Shown here piece after piece: positions 29,197 to 36,904 of a DNA stretch of 64,000 nt. The notes beneath the pieces were generated by a model. That model saw only the letters and a program-made list of their open reading frames with translations. It made no database searches and was not told the DNA's origin. Source of the DNA: an uncultured Pelagibacteraceae bacterium. GTDB lineage: Bacteria > Pseudomonadota > Alphaproteobacteria > Pelagibacterales > Pelagibacteraceae. The DNA lies in assembly GCA_902554335.1 (NCBI GenBank), contig CACDOD010000003.1:1-64000 (forward strand). The letters are read 5' to 3'. The stretch's first letter is position 1. The number at the start of each line of letters is the position of its first letter. Position numbers and translations under genes: made by a program.

Positions 29197-31263
29197 ATGT
29201 CAGAATTCTTTTTAGAACTCTTTAGTGAGGAAGTACCACCAAAACTTCAAATAAATGCAAGGAAAAAATTACTTTTAGATTTTAAAAATTTTTTTCAGCA
29301 AAATAACATAAGCATTAAAGGCTCTGCAGATGTATATTCTACACCTAATAGAATTATAGTATATTTTTCAAATATTTCTAAAGAAGTTTTTAAAAAATCT
29401 CAGGAACTGAAGGGACCTTCTGTCAATTCAAAACAAGAGGCTTTAGAAGGTTTTTTAAAATCTCACGATATTAAAAAATCTCAAGTAAATACTAAGACAA
29501 CTGAAAAAGGAGAATTCTATTTTTATATAAAACCTAAACAAAAACTTAAGACCCATGATTTGCTAAAAAAAAATATTCCTATAATTTTAGATAAAATTAA
29601 CTGGAATAAATCTATGAAATGGGGCAATAACCAAATGTTTTGGGGTAGGCCTCTTAAATCCATTCTTGCAGTTTTTGATGATAAAAAAATTGAATTTAAA
29701 TTTTACCATTTGAAAGCTTCTAACTCAACTTATTTAGATAAAGATTTTGAGGAAAAGACAAAAAATTTTAATAATTTTAAATCTTATCAATCATATTTTA
29801 AATCAATAAAAATTATTCTTAATCAGGATAAAAGAAAAAATTTTATAGTTAATGAATTAAAAAAGGTATCAAAAAAAAATTATTTGTTAATCGATCTGAA
29901 AGAAAATTTATTAGATGAAATTACAAATATTGTAGAAAAGCCCAAAATAATTTTATGTCAGTTTGATAAGAAATTTTTAAATATTCCAAAAGAAATTTTA
30001 ATAATTTCCATGCAAAATCATCAAAAATATATACCAACATTTGATAAAAAAAAAAATTTAACAAATTTTTTTCTTACGGTTTCAGACTCAAATGACCCCA
30101 AAGGATATGTAAAATTAGGAAATGAGAGAGTCATAGAGGCAAGATTAAATGATGCAGAATTTTTTTGGAATAGAAATAAATCTCAAAATTTGATTAAACA
30201 ATTATCAGATTTAAAAAAAATAAATTTTTTTAAAGGACTTGGATCATACTTTGATAAAACTCAGAGAATTAAAAAATTAAGTTCATTAATTTCAGATGAG
30301 CTAATGATTAGTAAAGAAAAAATTGAAATCGCAGCCTCAATATGCAAGGTAGATCTCAAATCTGATTTAGTAGGAGAATTTCCTGAGTTACAAGGAATAC
30401 TGGGAGGATATTTTGCTGAGGCCCAGGGGTTTGAAAAAGAAGTTTGTCAATCAATTTCTGAACATTATTTACCAATCGGGCTTGAAAGTAAGGTTCCAAA
30501 AAATCCTTACAGTATTACTCTATCATTAAGCGACAAGCTAGATACCCTAGTTGGTTTTTTTGGTCTAGATTTAATACCTACAGGATCTAAAGATCCTTAT
30601 GCTTTAAGAAGAAATGCAATCGCTTTGCTAAGATTAATTATCGAAAATAAAATTAGTATCAAACTAAGAAGTATCATTAATTACTCCTTAACATTATATA
30701 AAGAGCAAGGTTTTGAATTTGATATTACAAAAGTTCTAAAAGAGTCAAACAATTTTATTTTAGAAAGATTAAAAAATTATTCAAAAGAAAAAGATATAAG
30801 ATTAGATATTATTGAAAGTTCTATGTTATCAAATGATATTGATGACATGTATAAAGTATATAAAAATGCATACGTATTTAATCAAAATATTAAAAAAGAA
30901 ATTGGACAAGATGTGGTTGGTATCTACAAACGATCATACAATATTTTAAACAGTGAAATTATTAAAAGTAATTTAAAACTATCAAACTCTGTTGATACTG
31001 GTTTGTTCAAAAATGACTTTGAAAAAAATCTCTATAAAAAAATACAAGAAATAAAAAAATATTTTCTAGATCTTGATAAAAACGATAATTTTGAGGACAT
31101 CCTAAAAGAGCTATTAAAATTCAAGCAAGACGTTAATTCTTTTTTTGATAATGTAAAAGTTAATGACGAAAATGAGTTAATTAAAAAAAACAGGCTAGAA
31201 CTTTTAAATTTGTTGTGTAAAAGCTTTGATAATTTTTTTAATTTCTCAAAAATTGAAGGCTAA
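29197..31263 (+). CDS. glyS: Glycyl-tRNA synthetase beta subunit
   Basis: 688 aa, close to the usual ~690. It starts with FFLELFSEEVPP and has the MQNHQKYIP, VIEARLNDAEFFW and LVGEFPELQGILGGYFA blocks. The C-terminal part is the DALR-like anticodon-binding region. It recognises the tRNA and supports GlyQ. Its stop directly touches the ppdK ATG, so glyQ-glyS-ppdK form one unit. Confidence 0.95.
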   Translation: MSEFFLELFSEEVPPKLQINARKKLLLDFKNFFQQNNISIKGSADVYSTPNRIIVYFSNISKEVFKKSQELKGPSVNSKQEALEGFLKSHDIKKSQVNTKTTEKGEFYFYIKPKQKLKTHDLLKKNIPIILDKINWNKSMKWGNNQMFWGRPLKSILAVFDDKKIEFKFYHLKASNSTYLDKDFEEKTKNFNNFKSYQSYFKSIKIILNQDKRKNFIVNELKKVSKKNYLLIDLKENLLDEITNIVEKPKIILCQFDKKFLNIPKEILIISMQNHQKYIPTFDKKKNLTNFFLTVSDSNDPKGYVKLGNERVIEARLNDAEFFWNRNKSQNLIKQLSDLKKINFFKGLGSYFDKTQRIKKLSSLISDELMISKEKIEIAASICKVDLKSDLVGEFPELQGILGGYFAEAQGFEKEVCQSISEHYLPIGLESKVPKNPYSITLSLSDKLDTLVGFFGLDLIPTGSKDPYALRRNAIALLRLIIENKISIKLRSIINYSLTLYKEQGFEFDITKVLKESNNFILERLKNYSKEKDIRLDIIESSMLSNDIDDMYKVYKNAYVFNQNIKKEIGQDVVGIYKRSYNILNSEIIKSNLKLSNSVDTGLFKNDFEKNLYKKIQEIKKYFLDLDKNDNFEDILKELLKFKQDVNSFFDNVKVNDENELIKKNRLELLNLLCKSFDNFFNFSKIEG

Positions 31264-33921
31264 ATGAAAAAACTTATTTTTAACTTTAAATCTAAAAATT
31301 TGAAAAATTTGAAAAAACCTAAAAATATTTTAGGTGGCAAAGGCGCAAACCTTGCTGAAATGGGCAGATTGGGTATGCCTGTCCCTCCTGGATTTACAAT
31401 ATCAACGGACGTATGTCATTTATTTTACAAAAATAAAAAAAAATTGAACCCTAAATTAATAAGAGAAATAAACAAAGAGCTTAATTTTATAGAAAAGGAT
31501 ACAAAAAAAAAATTTGGAGATTTGGAAAGTCCATTGTTAGTTTCTGTCAGATCTGGAGCCAGGGTTTCAATGCCAGGCATGATGGATACAATTTTGAACT
31601 TGGGTCTCAACGATCAGACAGTTGTTGCCTTAGCAAAAAAAACTTCAAACAAAAGATTTGCAAAAGATAGCTATCGAAGATTTATTCAAATGTATTCTAA
31701 TGTAGTTTTAGGAGTAGAAGGTTATAAATTTGAGGAATTAATTGAAAACTATAAATTAACCAAAGGAGTTCTCCTTGACACTGATTTAGACGAGTCAGAT
31801 TGGGATAATCTTATTGTTGATTTTAAAAATTTAGTTAAAGAAAAAACAAAAAAAGAATTTCCCCAAAATGTAAAAGATCAATTAATTGGAGCAATATGTG
31901 CAGTATTTCTATCTTGGGAAAGTCCTCGAGCAAAGATTTACAGAAAATTAAATCAAATTCCCTCAGATTGGGGAACAGCTGTTAATGTTCAGTCAATGGT
32001 TTTTGGTAATATGGGTGATGATTGCGCCACGGGAGTTGTCTTTACAAGAAACCCATCTGACGGTACTAACCAAATCTATGGTGAATATTTAATCAATGCT
32101 CAAGGAGAGGATGTTGTAGCAGGGACCCGTACTCCACAACATATCACTAAAAAAGCAAGGATCGAGTCTAAACAAAAAAAATTATCAATGGAAGAATCAA
32201 TGCCTTCAGTTTACAAAAAACTTAAAAAAATTCTATTAAAGTTAGAGAAGCATTACAAAGATATGCAGGATGTTGAATTTACAGTTGAAAACAAAATTTT
32301 ATGGATTTTACAAACAAGGTCTGGAAAAAGAACTGCAAAATCAGCAGTAAAGATTGCTGTTGATATGGTTAAAGAAAAATTAATTTCTAAAAAACAAGCA
32401 GTGTTAAGGCTAGACCCAAATTCTTTAGACACGTTATTACATCCAACCTTAGACGATAGTGAAAAAATAAATGTAATAGCCAATGGTTTGCCTGCATCAC
32501 CTGGAGCTGCGAGCGGTAAAGTAGTATTCAATTCAGATGAAGCAGAGAGATTGAATAGTATGATGCAAAATACAATATTAGTTCGAGTAGAAACTTCACC
32601 AGAAGATATTCATGGAATGCATGCTGCAAAAGGAATTCTTACAGCAAGAGGTGGAATGACAAGTCATGCTGCGGTTGTAGCAAGAGGGATGGGAAGACCT
32701 TGTGTCTCAGGCTCTAGTGAAATTGAAATAGACTATGAAAATAAAAATTTCAAAGTAAATAACAAAATTATTAAAGAAGGTGATATAATTACAATCGATG
32801 GATCGACAGGCAGGGTTATATCAGGAGAAGTAAAAACAATTAAGCCAGAAATATCTGGGGATTTCTCAAAAATAATGAGCTGGGCAGATATGTTTAGAAA
32901 ATTAAAAGTTAGAACAAACTCAGAGACACCTTTAGATAGTAAAGTTGCTAGGGATTTTGGGGCAGAAGGAATTGGATTATGCAGAACGGAGCATATGTTT
33001 TTTGACGAAGAAAGAATTATATCTGTAAGAGAAATGATACTTTCCAAATCAAAAGAAGATAGAGCCGTTGCCTTAGATAAACTATTACCTCATCAGAAGA
33101 AAGATTTTTTTGAAATATTTAAAATTATGCAAGGATTACCAGTTACAGTTAGGTTATTAGACCCTCCTTTGCATGAATTTTTACCAAAAAGCTCAAAAGA
33201 TATTGAAGAGGTGGCGAATTCTTTAAAATTAACAAAAAACGAGATAGAAGCAAGAATTACTGAACTTCACGAGCAAAATCCAATGCTTGGTCACAGAGGA
33301 TGCAGACTCGGAATTTCTTTTCCAGAGATCTACGAAATGCAGTGTCGCGCAATATTTGAAGCATTAATTGAGCTTAAAAGAAAAAAAATTAAATCTGCGT
33401 TTCCTGAGATAATGATACCCTTAGTTTCAACTGAGGCTGAAATTAAAATAATGAAAGACCTTGTAATAACTACAGCACGAAAAGTACAAAATAATTACAA
33501 AACAAAAATCAATTTCTTGGTAGGTACAATGATTGAGTTACCAAGAGCCGCTATTAAAGCCGATGATATTGCAAAGCATGCTGAATTTTTTAGTTTTGGA
33601 ACTAACGACTTAACACAAACAACATTTGGTATTAGCAGAGATGATAGCGGTAAGTTTTTGAATGATTACATTGAAAATAAAATTTTCGATATTGATCCAT
33701 TTGTTTCTATTGATGATGGTGTAGGTGATCTAATCCAAATCGCATATCGAAAGGGGAAAAAACAAAATAAAAAAATCAAGCTTGGAATATGCGGAGAACA
33801 TGGTGGAGACCCTAAGAGCATACAGTTGTGTTCCAAAATTGGGCTTAATTATGTATCTTGTTCTCCTTATAGAGTTCCAATAGCTAGACTTGCCGCCGCC
33901 CAAGCTGAGCTTATAAAATAA
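31264..33921 (+). CDS. ppdK: Pyruvate, phosphate dikinase
   Basis: 885 aa, full length. Interconverts pyruvate, ATP and phosphate with phosphoenolpyruvate, AMP and diphosphate, the likely entry to gluconeogenesis in SAR11. N-terminal ATP-grasp part (LGGKGANLAEM, VSVRSGARVSMPGMMDT), swivelling phosphohistidine domain GGMTSHAAVVARG with His468 and the regulatory Thr two residues before, and the C-terminal PEP-binding barrel (LCRTEHMFF, FGTNDLTQTTFG, GICGEHGGDP with catalytic Cys). glyS-ppdK linkage is common in alphaproteobacteria. Confidence 0.96.
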   Translation: MKKLIFNFKSKNLKNLKKPKNILGGKGANLAEMGRLGMPVPPGFTISTDVCHLFYKNKKKLNPKLIREINKELNFIEKDTKKKFGDLESPLLVSVRSGARVSMPGMMDTILNLGLNDQTVVALAKKTSNKRFAKDSYRRFIQMYSNVVLGVEGYKFEELIENYKLTKGVLLDTDLDESDWDNLIVDFKNLVKEKTKKEFPQNVKDQLIGAICAVFLSWESPRAKIYRKLNQIPSDWGTAVNVQSMVFGNMGDDCATGVVFTRNPSDGTNQIYGEYLINAQGEDVVAGTRTPQHITKKARIESKQKKLSMEESMPSVYKKLKKILLKLEKHYKDMQDVEFTVENKILWILQTRSGKRTAKSAVKIAVDMVKEKLISKKQAVLRLDPNSLDTLLHPTLDDSEKINVIANGLPASPGAASGKVVFNSDEAERLNSMMQNTILVRVETSPEDIHGMHAAKGILTARGGMTSHAAVVARGMGRPCVSGSSEIEIDYENKNFKVNNKIIKEGDIITIDGSTGRVISGEVKTIKPEISGDFSKIMSWADMFRKLKVRTNSETPLDSKVARDFGAEGIGLCRTEHMFFDEERIISVREMILSKSKEDRAVALDKLLPHQKKDFFEIFKIMQGLPVTVRLLDPPLHEFLPKSSKDIEEVANSLKLTKNEIEARITELHEQNPMLGHRGCRLGISFPEIYEMQCRAIFEALIELKRKKIKSAFPEIMIPLVSTEAEIKIMKDLVITTARKVQNNYKTKINFLVGTMIELPRAAIKADDIAKHAEFFSFGTNDLTQTTFGISRDDSGKFLNDYIENKIFDIDPFVSIDDGVGDLIQIAYRKGKKQNKKIKLGICGEHGGDPKSIQLCSKIGLNYVSCSPYRVPIARLAAAQAELIK

Positions 33922-33924
33922 TAA

Positions 33925-34752
33925 TTAAATTAATAAACTAGTATCAAAATTTTTTGCACTATGCGTTATAGATCCAACTGAAATTCTATTTACACCTGTG
34001 AGCGAAATTTGACCAACATTTTTTAAATTAACATTACCCGAATACTCTGTTTCATATTTATTTTGACACAATTTCAAACTTTTTCTTAATAATTTTAAAC
34101 TCATGTTATCAAATAAAATCCTTTTAAATTTAATTCCCAAAACTTGTTTGAGTTGTTTAATATTTTCTATTTCTACAGTAATTGGTTTATTTTTTTTTTT
34201 AGCTTTAATTATTAATTTTTTAATACTATTTTCTGAATTTATGTGGTTTTCTTTAATTAATATTTCATCACTTAAATTAAATCTGTGATTGAAGCCACCA
34301 CCTTTTTTTACTGCATATTTTTCAAGTAATCTTAAATTGGGAGTTGTTTTTCTAGTGCAACAAATTTTAGCTCTTTTTCCTACTTTATTTACAAATTTAT
34401 TGGTTAAAGTTGAAATACCGGATGAGTGATTGAGAAAGTTTAATGCTGTTCTTTCAGCAGTTAAAATCGTGTTGGTTTTTGCTTTTATTTCAGCAATAAT
34501 TTTATTTTTTTTAATTCGCTTGCCATCTTTAATTTTTTTCATAAATACTGTTTCTTTACCAATTAATTTAAAAGCAGTTTTACAAAATTCCAAACCTGAT
34601 ATTACTCCATCTTGTCGAGCAATAATTCTAGCTCTAATCACTTTATTTTTTGCCCGTATTAGATTAGTTGTCAAATCACCTTTAGGTGATAAATCTTCAA
34701 ATAATGCTTTTTTAACAATTGATTTAATATATCTTTGATTAATTTTTTGCAT
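33925..34752 (-). CDS. nadC: Nicotinate-nucleotide diphosphorylase (quinolinate PRTase)
   Basis: 275 aa from ATG 34752. A TTG at 34767 would add five residues and overlap nadA, and is less likely. It decarboxylates quinolinate and transfers phosphoribose to give nicotinate mononucleotide. Motifs: EDLSPKGDLTT, RTALNFLNHSSGIST, CTRKTTPNLR and the C-terminal DNMSL and SVGSITHSA. It follows nadA on the same strand and ends 3 bases from the convergent ppdK. Confidence 0.94.
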   Translation of the reverse strand: MQKINQRYIKSIVKKALFEDLSPKGDLTTNLIRAKNKVIRARIIARQDGVISGLEFCKTAFKLIGKETVFMKKIKDGKRIKKNKIIAEIKAKTNTILTAERTALNFLNHSSGISTLTNKFVNKVGKRAKICCTRKTTPNLRLLEKYAVKKGGGFNHRFNLSDEILIKENHINSENSIKKLIIKAKKKNKPITVEIENIKQLKQVLGIKFKRILFDNMSLKLLRKSLKLCQNKYETEYSGNVNLKNVGQISLTGVNRISVGSITHSAKNFDTSLLI

Positions 34753-34756
34753 TGAT

Positions 34757-35746
34757 CTAACGACCAATTTTAACCATTCTCTCTACAGAATTTCTAGCTC
34801 TTTCCACTGTAATATCATCCATGATTATTTCATTTGTTTCATTTTCTAAGCAATCAAGAATTTTTGGTAGTGTAATTTTTTTCATATGCGGACAGAGATT
34901 ACATGGTCTAATAAATTTTACATTTGGGTTATCTATTTGTACATTATCACTCATTGAGCATTCAGTCACCATCATAACTTTCTCAGGCTGTCTATCATTT
35001 ACATATTTAATCATTCCACTTGTTGATCCTGTGAAGTCGCTTGCTTTAATTACATCTGGGGGACATTCTGGATGAGCTATAATTTTAATTCCGGGGTTAT
35101 TTTTTCTTATCTCATTAATTTCTTCATCATTAAATTGTTCGTGTACCTCACATGTTCCTTTCCAGGAAATGATTTCCACATCTGTTTGAGATGCAACATA
35201 CTTAGCTAAATAATCATCAGGCAAAAAGATGACTTTTTCTGCACCTAAAGAATTAACAATTTTAACAGCATTTGCTGATGTGCAACAAACATCCGTTTCA
35301 GCTTTAACATCCGCAGAAGTATTTACATATGAAACTACCGGAACACCTGGATATTGTTTTTTCAACTTTCTTACATCATCACCTGTAATAGAAGACGACA
35401 AAGAACAACCCGCATCCATGTCTGGCAATAAAACTTTTTTATGAGGATTCATTAGTTTTGCTGTCTCTGCCATAAAATGAACACCACACATAACAATTAT
35501 ATCTGCTTTTGTTTTTGCGGCTTCCACAGCTAACGCCAAAGAGTCAGCAGAAAAATCAGAAATACCATGATAAATTTCTGGTGTTTGATAATTGTGAGCA
35601 AGAATAATTGCATTCTTTTTTTTTTTTAATTTATTGATTTTATATATATATGGAGCGTGAGTTAGCCATTCAATTTCTGGGACAGCACTAGAAATCTTCT
35701 TATAAATTGGGTCAGTAGCTTTTTTTATCTCTGCAGTTATTTCCAT
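34757..35746 (-). CDS. nadA: Quinolinate synthase
   Basis: 329 aa from ATG 35746; an upstream TTG at 35761 is in frame but unneeded. NadA condenses iminoaspartate and dihydroxyacetone phosphate on a 4Fe-4S cluster. AHNYQTPEIY, MCGVHFMAETAKLMNP, DMDAGCSLSSS, HPECPPDV and the C-terminal CNLCPHMKKITL provide cluster cysteines and substrate residues. nadB, usually with nadA and nadC, is not in this cluster, so iminoaspartate must come from an enzyme elsewhere. Divergent from tRNA-Leu. Confidence 0.95.
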   Translation of the reverse strand: MEITAEIKKATDPIYKKISSAVPEIEWLTHAPYIYKINKLKKKKNAIILAHNYQTPEIYHGISDFSADSLALAVEAAKTKADIIVMCGVHFMAETAKLMNPHKKVLLPDMDAGCSLSSSITGDDVRKLKKQYPGVPVVSYVNTSADVKAETDVCCTSANAVKIVNSLGAEKVIFLPDDYLAKYVASQTDVEIISWKGTCEVHEQFNDEEINEIRKNNPGIKIIAHPECPPDVIKASDFTGSTSGMIKYVNDRQPEKVMMVTECSMSDNVQIDNPNVKFIRPCNLCPHMKKITLPKILDCLENETNEIIMDDITVERARNSVERMVKIGR

Positions 35747-35762
35747 ATTAAAACTTATCAAC

Positions 35763-35790
35763 TTGATATAGGATTGTCATTCATTTAATC
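35763..35790 (+). promoter_or_regulatory. Candidate promoter for tRNA-Leu
   Basis: TTGATA at 35763-35768 and TTAATC at 35785-35790, 16 bases apart, end 13 bases before the tRNA. The -10 match is weak. This fits the expected place for a tRNA promoter but is tentative. Confidence 0.3.
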
Positions 35791-35803
35791 TGACGCATCA
35801 ACA

Positions 35804-35889
35804 GCGGTCATGCTGAAACTGGTAGACAGGCACGGTTGAGGGCCGTGTGGGCCTAGCCCATGAGAGTTCGAGTCTCTCTGACCGCACCA
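35804..35889 (+). tRNA. tRNA-Leu(GAG)
   Basis: 86 bases with encoded CCA at 35887-35889. Acceptor GCGGTCA pairs with TGACCGC, discriminator A. Anticodon stem CACGG/CCGTG encloses TTGAGGG, giving anticodon GAG for CUC/CUU. A long variable arm (TGGGCCTAGCCCA) marks it as class II leucine tRNA. It faces the minus-strand tmRNA gene; the mini-element described at 35919-36593 lies between them. Confidence 0.95.
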
Positions 35890-35918
35890 AAAAATTTAAT
35901 TATCTTTAATAATTTTAT

Positions 35919-35931
35919 GGGCGTTCTGTTG
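35919..35931 (+). repeat. Left 13-bp direct repeat (attL-like core)
   Basis: GGGCGTTCTGTTG here is identical to 36581-36593, where it forms the end of the tmRNA coding piece. Outside this copy, toward tRNA-Leu, the DNA is AT rich (TTAATTATCTTTAATAATTTT) and resembles the AT-rich DNA outside the right copy. A duplicated tmRNA end is the usual footprint of site-specific integration into ssrA. Confidence 0.75.
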
Positions 35932-35976
35932 TCCGTCCCAATTCAACTTATAACAGAATATAACACTTTTTGAATA

Positions 35977-35997
35977 GGTACATAGCAGGGTACATAG
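35977..35997 (+). repeat. Left GGTACATAG repeat pair (arm-type-like)
   Basis: GGTACATAG occurs at 35977-35985 and 35989-35997, starts 12 bases apart, same orientation. They lie 45 bases inside the left core repeat. The right end of the element carries three related copies in the same orientation. Confidence 0.75.
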
Positions 35998-36061
35998 TTA
36001 AACTATGATTTCTTTGTGACGACTTTGTAATTGAGATTTTTTTCTGATATGTAATTCTCAA

Positions 36062-36484
36062 GTGAAATTAAATTGGATTATTTTTGTAACTGGATGGATG
36101 TCATTCAGAGCAGTTGGGTCAGGTTTGTTTTTGTTTTGGATCTTTACTGAAAATGAGCGTTCGGCACCATCCGAATGGATAGTTCCTTTTGTGGGCGACT
36201 TTTTTATTGGGATAACTGCTTTATTTTTAGTTTACCACATTATAAAAAAACCAAGCACTATACTATGGGGTCTTTTGCTGTCTTGGAATGTGATTGGTTT
36301 GTTAGATTTAATCGGGGCGATAAATGTAAGTTTTGTTGCTCCTTATGGACCTATACCAGAAATAGGATTTAATGAATTGGCAGTAAGATCTATTTTAATT
36401 TTAAATACTTTATTACAGATTTCTTGTATTTACCTATTGTTTCAAAAAGACATAAAAGAATATTTTAAAAAAAGTAAATTTTGA
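36062..36484 (+). CDS. Small four-helix membrane protein, cargo of the mini-element
   Basis: 140 aa from a GTG at 36062 with no strong ribosome site. About four hydrophobic segments (near 5-27, 42-62, 66-90 and 108-128), with charged ends (KKSKF at the C-terminus), so an integral inner-membrane protein. I do not recognise the family. Residues such as ERSAPSEW between helices 1 and 2 and a GLLDLIGAINVSFVAPYG block could be useful search seeds. It is the only gene between the two tmRNA-derived repeats and is less AT rich and more Trp/Gly rich than its neighbours, suggesting foreign origin. Confidence 0.7.
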   Translation: MKLNWIIFVTGWMSFRAVGSGLFLFWIFTENERSAPSEWIVPFVGDFFIGITALFLVYHIIKKPSTILWGLLLSWNVIGLLDLIGAINVSFVAPYGPIPEIGFNELAVRSILILNTLLQISCIYLLFQKDIKEYFKKSKF

Positions 36485-36497
36485 GTTTTGAAGGTAT

Positions 36498-36528
36498 GGT
36501 ACATAGTCAGTACATAGTAGGTACATAG
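36498..36528 (+). repeat. Right GGTACATAG repeat triplet (arm-type-like)
   Basis: GGTACATAG at 36498-36506, AGTACATAG at 36509-36517 and GGTACATAG at 36520-36528; starts are 11 bases apart. They lie 52 bases inside the right core repeat at 36581. One helical-turn spacing suits cooperative binding of a recombinase or accessory protein on one face of DNA. Confidence 0.75.
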
Positions 36529-36579
36529 TCTTTTTACAAAATAATTATCGTTGATAGAGAAAGATAATAAATTATTTAA

Positions 36580-36838
36580 GGGGCGTTCTGTTGCCAGGTG
36601 CCCCAAACCCCGTTACTTAATTAATAAATTAATTAAGCTGCAAGTGCGTAACTTTCGTTAGCATTTGTAAAATTGCCCATTAAGGCGGAACAATACCTGA
36701 CGAAAGAATAACTTTTAGACACCCGTCGATCCTAATTCACCCCCGTTATTGAAAATGGTGGAGGTGGTGGGTACTGCCCCCACGTCCGTAATGGTTATTA
36801 CGAAATTCGTTTATCGCCATAGTTGGAAAACCAACTAT
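36580..36838 (-). ncRNA. ssrA: tmRNA, circularly permuted two-piece form
   Basis: Transcribed leftward. The acceptor piece comes first (about 36838 to 36756): hairpin ATAGTTGG/CCAACTAT, T-arm GTGGG/CCCAC with loop GGCAGTA, then CACCTCC, A and CCA ending at 36756. An 11-base intervening segment (36745-36755) follows. The coding piece starts at 36744 with GGGGGTG, which pairs with CACCTCC, and continues GGATCGACGG. The tag frame ends ANESYALAA and TAA (36633-36662), close to the E. coli ending YALAA. The coding piece closes with a GC hairpin at 36580-36604. tmRNA with SmpB rescues stalled ribosomes and tags peptides. Exact mature ends are estimated. Confidence 0.92.
36581..36593 (+). repeat. 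Right 13-bp direct repeat (attR-like core) inside tmRNA end
   Basis: GGGCGTTCTGTTG, identical to 35919-35931. On the minus strand it is the 3'-terminal part of the tmRNA coding piece, in the hairpin formed by GGGGC and GCCCC (36580-36604). Confidence 0.75.
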
Positions 36839-36841
36839 ATG

Positions 36842-36869
36842 ATTATAAAAAAAAAGTTATTTTTTTCAA
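36842..36869 (-). promoter_or_regulatory. Promoter of tmRNA
   Basis: On the minus strand TTGAAA (36864-36869), a 16-base AT spacer and a perfect TATAAT (36842-36847) lie just upstream of the first hairpin of the acceptor piece. The predicted start near 36835 agrees with the RNA's 5' end. Confidence 0.65.
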
Positions 36870-36904
36870 CTTATTAATTAATTTTAAATTTTAATATTTC
36901 AGCC

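Larger units (their letters stand above)
35919..36593. mobile_element. Putative minimal integrative element in the tmRNA 3' end
   Basis: Direct repeats of 13 bp (35919-35931, 36581-36593) bound 0.66 kb. Inside each end, 45 and 52 bases from the core, lie clusters of GGTACATAG repeats (two left, three right) with 11-12 base periodicity, like arm-type sites of tyrosine recombinases. The only gene is a small membrane protein (36062-36484). No integrase, so it would need one supplied in trans or is a shrunken remnant. The intact tmRNA is restored at the right end. Seen: repeats and layout. Inferred: mobility. Confidence 0.65.

Noticed and set aside
35747-35761. Longer nadA start at a TTG
   Set aside because: ATG 35746 gives the usual N-terminus; the extra five residues add nothing recognisable.
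36175-36372. 65-aa frame inside the cargo gene
   Set aside because: Out of frame with the larger membrane protein, no ribosome site, no hydrophobic or conserved pattern of its own.
35977-36528. GGTACATAG copies as a CRISPR array
   Set aside because: Units are 9 bases with 2-3 base gaps, split by a gene, and there are no spacers or cas genes.
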